DNA of 64,000 bases, from positions 62,001 to 126,000 of the forward strand of contig JAHYIO010000027.1 of NCBI GenBank assembly GCA_020543525.1, given 5' to 3'. This document shows positions 60,024-64,000 of the stretch, piece after piece. The position numbers were made by a program, and so were the translations under genes. The notes under the pieces were generated by a model, which was given only the letters and a program-made list of their open reading frames with translations, did no database searches and was not told the origin of the DNA. Each line of letters opens with the position of its first letter. Within the stretch, counting starts at the first letter, position 1. Origin of the DNA: Coriolopsis trogii. Its lineage: Eukaryota > Basidiomycota > Agaricomycetes > Polyporales > Polyporaceae.

Positions 60024-61194
60024 ATGTACAGCACGCTATACAAGACGACGACAGTCCAGCGCGGGTACACGTACCGCTACTTCTACTCTCGTCCAACCAC
60101 TGGAAAGCCGGTCCTGCTCTTCCTCCATGGCTTCCCGTCAACGTCGTACGATTGGCACAGGCAGGTCGATTTCTTCACGCCACTGGGCTACGGGGTTCTC
60201 GCCCCAGATTTACTTGGGTCTGGAGGCACAGCGAAGCCGCTCGACTACAAGGAGTACAGGATGAACGCCATGGCTGAGGACGTCATGAACATCTTGAAAG
60301 CCGAAGGCGTCGAGAAGGTCGTCGGAGTCGGACACGACTGGTGAGAGCCACTACGTGCTTGCCCACCAAGGGTGACTACACTGACCGTGCGTGAATTGAC
60401 CGTTAGGGGCTCCGCGCTCCTGTCGCGTCTGGTGATGCTCTACCCGGAGACCATATCGGGACTCGTTTGGATCGGGTTGGGCTTCACGGAGCCGAGCACG
60501 ACCCCCTTTGATCTCGACGCCATGATGGCGGTCTTCAAGAGCATCTTCGGGACCGACGGGGGTGCCTACTGGAGATTCTTCACTAGGCCGGATGCCGCCG
60601 AGATTATACGGAAGAATGTGAGTGGGAATAACAACGCATCCAACGAGGATCTGATACTCACAATGGTGTCTCTTGCAGGTGGATAGCTTTACTCAGCTCC
60701 TCTACCCGGATGACCCGGACACGTGGTTGAAGTATATCGTCACTGAGGGCGGGACTGCAAAGTGCATCGAAGGGAACAAGCTCCTCGGCCGTCCCTCATG
60801 GCTGTCAGAAGAGGCTAGTCTCGTTTTCAGCTCAGGTAAAGAAAGTTTATGACTTACAAACAATGAAAACCGGCAGGAGTACCTTCAGATTCGCCAGGAA
60901 TTCGTCACCAATGGCGTCAATTCATCCCTTCAATGGTACATCTCGCAGATGAACGACAGCGACCTCGAAGATAACTTGAAGATACCCGAGGAGAGGAAAA
61001 GGCTGCAGGTGCCGTGCCTTATGTTGCTCGCAATGCGTGATGCCGTCGCTCTCCCCACCTTCGCCAGAGCGTCGATGAAGAAGAACGGGAGGGATGTCGA
61101 GTATGTCGAGCTGAATACGGGTCATTGGGTTCACCTTGAGTGCACGCGAGAGACGGATGACGCTATGTTGACCTGGCTCAACAAGTTACAGTGA
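60024..61194 (+). CDS. Alpha/beta hydrolase, soluble epoxide hydrolase-like
   Basis: Spliced protein of about 330 residues from MYSTLYKTTTVQRGYTYRYF. Visible features are the oxyanion-hole motif HGFPST (about 60126), a strand with LAPDLLGSGGT (about 60198), the nucleophile elbow GVGHDW-G crossing an intron (about 60326-60411) with Asp as nucleophile, a cap domain (60440-60960), the acid position in AMRDAVALP (about 61030) and the catalytic His in GHWVHLE (about 61120). An Asp nucleophile marks epoxide hydrolases or haloalkane dehalogenases rather than lipases. It would open epoxides to diols in the cytosol. It sits between two paralogous small-protein genes in the same orientation. Confidence 0.86.
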
Positions 61195-61779
61195 TAGTGT
61201 AGATGCAGCAATATGGCGATCGTTAGTGTAATGTCAGGCCAGAAAGTGTGCGCTAGCTACATAGTCGTGAAAGACTAACGAACCATTTTTATTGATGCGG
61301 CAGCATATTGGGCCTTGAGCATGTTGGGTAGGGAGAGGAAGAATTGAGTGATGATGGGTATAGAGGTGGCATGCCTCTGGATCGAACCGGATCAGCTTCT
61401 TGCACAGCCACCCTGTGGTGTCTGAATTTGGCAAGTCTTACGCCTTGACATCAACATACAGGTTGCTGGAGACAAACCACCACGTCGCTGGACGAATGCA
61501 TCCCGTGCATTCCGAACTACACAGAGACAGAGATTGGCGAAATGCGATAAGGACAGAGCGCATCCAGAAGAGGCGAGACGCACCTATTACCGTGACAAAT
61601 GGCCCCAGTCGCAGTCGGTGGAGTGATGAGGCGACGTCATATGGCTAATAGTCCCTCTATCCAGGAACCCATGTATGATGTCAGACCCACTCTGCCCTTA
61701 TAATCCCGGTTGTACCCCGCCTACATTCACAAACCTCATCTTTCACCCACTCTCTCAACTTTCGCCCCAAGGAACCATC
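61195..61779. other. Spacer before small-protein gene 2
   Basis: No gene seen. A TATA-like ttataat (61698-61704) lies about 78 bases upstream of the next ATG. Confidence 0.5.
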
Positions 61780-62305
61780 ATGAACAACTCCTCTTCGACC
61801 GGCATGGACTCCGAGTACACCAACGGCCCCGCCGCCGGCACCCACTCTGAGGCCTTCAACCAGAGCCAGGAACAGGGCGCATACGACCAGCTCCAGAGCT
61901 CACAGGGCAACTCTGAAATGGGCGGAGGCCGCGGCGCGATGGGCTCCGGCGTCGCAGGTGGCTACGGTGGCACCAGCGGCTACGAGCAGCAGCAGCAGCA
62001 ACAGTCTCAATCGCAGACGCAGTCTGGCGAAAAGGCAGACTGGCTCGACAAGGGCATGGAGGCTATTGGCAAGAAGATGGGCGTGAACGTCGTGAGTACA
62101 CGAGGTCTTCTGGCTATCCAGCGGGGTGCATTGTGCTGACGGACCTGCGACGGAATGTTAGAGCCAGAAGAACGCTGATACCGCTGGAGACTTTTTGAAC
62201 AAGGAGTTGCGTGAGAAGGCCGGTGAGTACTGCTCCTCCTATGATCATGCGTGGGTGAGAAGACTGACCTTTGTGGCAGGTCGCGGATTGCCTGGCGTCA
62301 ACTAG
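61780..62305 (+). CDS. Small hydrophilic protein, paralogue 2 (longer N-terminus)
   Basis: Three exons encode about 132 residues. The first exon (from 61780, MNNSSSTGMDSEYTNG) is Gly/Ser/Gln-rich, with six Gln codons in a row (about 61987-62004), and ends ADWLDKGMEAIGKKMGVNV. After an intron comes SQKNADTAGDFLNKELREKA, then after a second intron GRGLPGVN and the stop at 62303-62305. The C-terminal ~50 residues align with paralogue 1 (DWLDKG, GVN, NAD, GD, NK, LPGV), while the N-terminal extension is unique. No signal peptide or membrane segment. It is likely cytosolic and largely disordered; function unknown. Confidence 0.77.
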
Positions 62306-62895
62306 ATGATTGCACTCAGCGGACAACGACAGATGAATGGACTTGTAGTACTAGACACGTTGTACGATACCACCGCCACTTATAGCATCGTGCAGACCGA
62401 CAAAAGACGTGTGACACTTGGGTATCGAGTAAAGTCAAGGGGACTGGTAGCATTTAGGGCGTCAGCTGTCGTGGGGGAGTAAGTTGCCCAGCTGTAGGTG
62501 CGAGAATCGTTCACAATGACAGGACAAGGTGTGATTGTCACCGGGGATGGATAGGATCTGAATCTCACCAAAACGCAAAGGTGGATTCGAATCTTCCCCA
62601 GGCTCAAACCGTCAAACTGCGTCGGAGCGCGAACGGAGCAACTCGTTGTGACCTGAAAGGTGTGCAAATGTTGTAACGGAGGGGTAGTATTGAGCACGGT
62701 CTGTAAGCTATTGGTGAGGGCGAGATAAAGATACGCGCAGCTGCGAGGGCGAGAAATGGCCAAGAAGCCGATGCATAGACACGTATGCATGTCATTCTAA
62801 CAGTTTCCAAAAGGTCCTGCAGCACACGTATGCATCAGCACCTCATATCAACTCGGCGGAACACGCAAGCACTCACCTACACTACATCCCACCCA
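62306..62895. other. Convergent spacer
   Basis: About 590 bases between the ends of the small-protein gene and UBA2. Nothing recognised. Confidence 0.5.
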
Positions 62896-64000
62896 TCAGT
62901 CAATCTCTATCACGTCCGGGTCCTCCTCGATCTTCTCCTCCGCGCTGTCGAGCATGATCAGCCCGTCCTCTTCGAGCCTCCGCTTCTTACTGGGCGTAAA
63001 CGGCGCCGCGTTGGACATTGAGACGGAGGACGCGAGCGTCTTCGCCTTCTTCGCCGAAGGCCCGTCGAGCGACTCGATATCGTCATCAGGCGCAGGCCGC
63101 TTCTTTGACGACACAGGTGTCGCTGGCGTCGGCGCGCGAGGCTTGACTTTTCGCGCCGGCTTCGGCAACGGTGAGGGCAGGATCAGCGGCGAGGCGTCCG
63201 CGAGATGGTTCGGTCTACGACCGCGCCGCGAGTGATAGTCAGCTATGATAACAATAGTGCGGAGATGTCAACGGGATGACATACGGCAAGACACCGATGG
63301 CGACCTGGATCGTCGCGTACTCTCCCTCCTCGTCGACGATGGAGAGAAACTTGCCGCGCGTGACATTCAGGCTCTCGAGCGTCCGGTCATTGTTGTCGTC
63401 CCAGTCCGGATCGCTCAGCACCCGCTTGTCTTCGTACACGCTCACCTCCCTCTTCTCCCCATCGCCATCGCCATCGCCGTCCCCGCCATCATCGCTGAAC
63501 CCGAGCACACCGTCGACGACTTCCCGGAGCGTCACGCGCGCAGGGTCGCAGAGTACCTCCGTGTACGTGTCCCGGCAGACGCCGCAGAACGAGTTGGGCG
63601 GACACATGCCGATCGCGCTGAGGGGCATCGACGGCTTGAACTGGACGTGGACGTTCCGGAGCGCGTTGTATGACCGCCGGAGGAGGTGCAGCGCTTGGAG
63701 GACGATGAGGCCAGCGATGATCGCGTTCGTCGTGGCTATCGCGGGGATGATGTTCCCCGCCATCTCTGGAAGATGAACATGGTGGGTTAGTATTGGAGCG
63801 TTGGTGGTGACGAAGGGAGGTATGCAGGAGGGAAGACGCACCTTTGATCTCCCAACGGCTCTTGCCTGCAATCCCGTACGCGGCTGAACGCAGATTCGCC
63901 GCGGCCGTGACGAAGTCCAGCGTATCATCATCGTCCTTGTCGAAAGAGATGGTCTCCTCCCCAGCACGCAAGCGAGCAGCTAATCGCTCAGTGCTGTATC
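62896..64000 (-). CDS. UBA2: SUMO-activating enzyme subunit UBA2, C-terminal part (cut by window end)
   Basis: Minus-strand gene whose 5' part lies beyond 64000. It reads FDKDDDDTLDFVTAAANLRS (about 63950-63890), KSRWEIK, then across an intron EMAGNIIPAIATTNAIIAG (about 63765-63710), all hallmarks of UBA2 after the catalytic-Cys domain. CPPNSFCGVC (about 63607-63578) is the second zinc cysteine pair. The ubiquitin-fold domain follows (VTLREVVDGVLGF, SVYEDKRVLSDPDWDDN, IVDEEGEYATIQVAIG). The tail is basic with SSKKRP and SAKKAK nuclear-localisation-like clusters and ends DPDVIEID, a SUMO-interaction-like motif. UBA2 with AOS1 activates SUMO in the nucleus. The ATP-binding and catalytic Cys segments are outside the window. 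Confidence 0.9.

Overview
The window is eukaryotic nuclear DNA from a filamentous fungus, almost certainly an agaricomycete basidiomycete (my inference; a wood-decay polypore-like genome would fit). The evidence is GC-rich coding sequence cut by many 45-100 nt GT-AG introns, tightly packed genes on both strands, eisosome (Pil1), NIPA, RUS and MOV10-type genes, a P450 with the FSSGPxNCVG haem loop common in basidiomycetes, and no bacterial operon signals. No tRNA, rRNA, CRISPR or intact transposon was found. All gene models below were spliced by eye.

Layout. 0-2 kb: a secreted or vacuolar M14 carboxypeptidase-like protein that has lost active-site residues (ECM14-like). 2.5-10.9 kb: a tandem array of four short-chain dehydrogenases plus a decayed fifth piece; the last SDR runs in frame into the C-terminal half of a cytochrome P450. 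11-17.3 kb: a RUS/DUF647 protein and a complete MOV10/SDE3-type SF1 helicase with N-terminal zinc fingers. 17.5-23.1 kb: a NIPA magnesium transporter (minus) divergent from an aminopeptidase P with a possible mitochondrial long form. 23.8-27.3 kb: two tandem aldo-keto reductases. 28-37 kb: a BBE-type FAD oxidase, a P450, an AusD-like SAM methyltransferase and a zinc alcohol dehydrogenase, which resembles a small tailoring-enzyme cluster without a backbone synthase. 38.2-39.6 kb: an HNH-domain protein (minus). 40-47.7 kb: a VHS-GAT adaptor with a polyglutamine tail, an unrecognised low-complexity protein and a Pil1 eisosome protein with a long tail. 48.2-58.5 kb: a second helicase copy with one premature stop, a GH95 fucosidase (minus) and a third, badly eroded helicase fragment. 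59-62.3 kb: two paralogous tiny hydrophilic proteins flanking an epoxide-hydrolase-like alpha/beta hydrolase. 62.9-64 kb: the 3' part of the SUMO E1 subunit UBA2 (minus), cut by the window end.

The main theme is recent local duplication: SDRs, AKRs, helicases and small proteins all occur as neighbouring paralogues, some intact and some broken. The most unusual product is the SDR-P450 chimera at about 8.8-10.9 kb, formed where a duplicated SDR block abuts a P450 exactly at its oxygen-binding I-helix. Housekeeping genes (UBA2, NIPA, aminopeptidase P, RUS, adaptor, Pil1) are interspersed with accessory metabolism and show no functional link to it.
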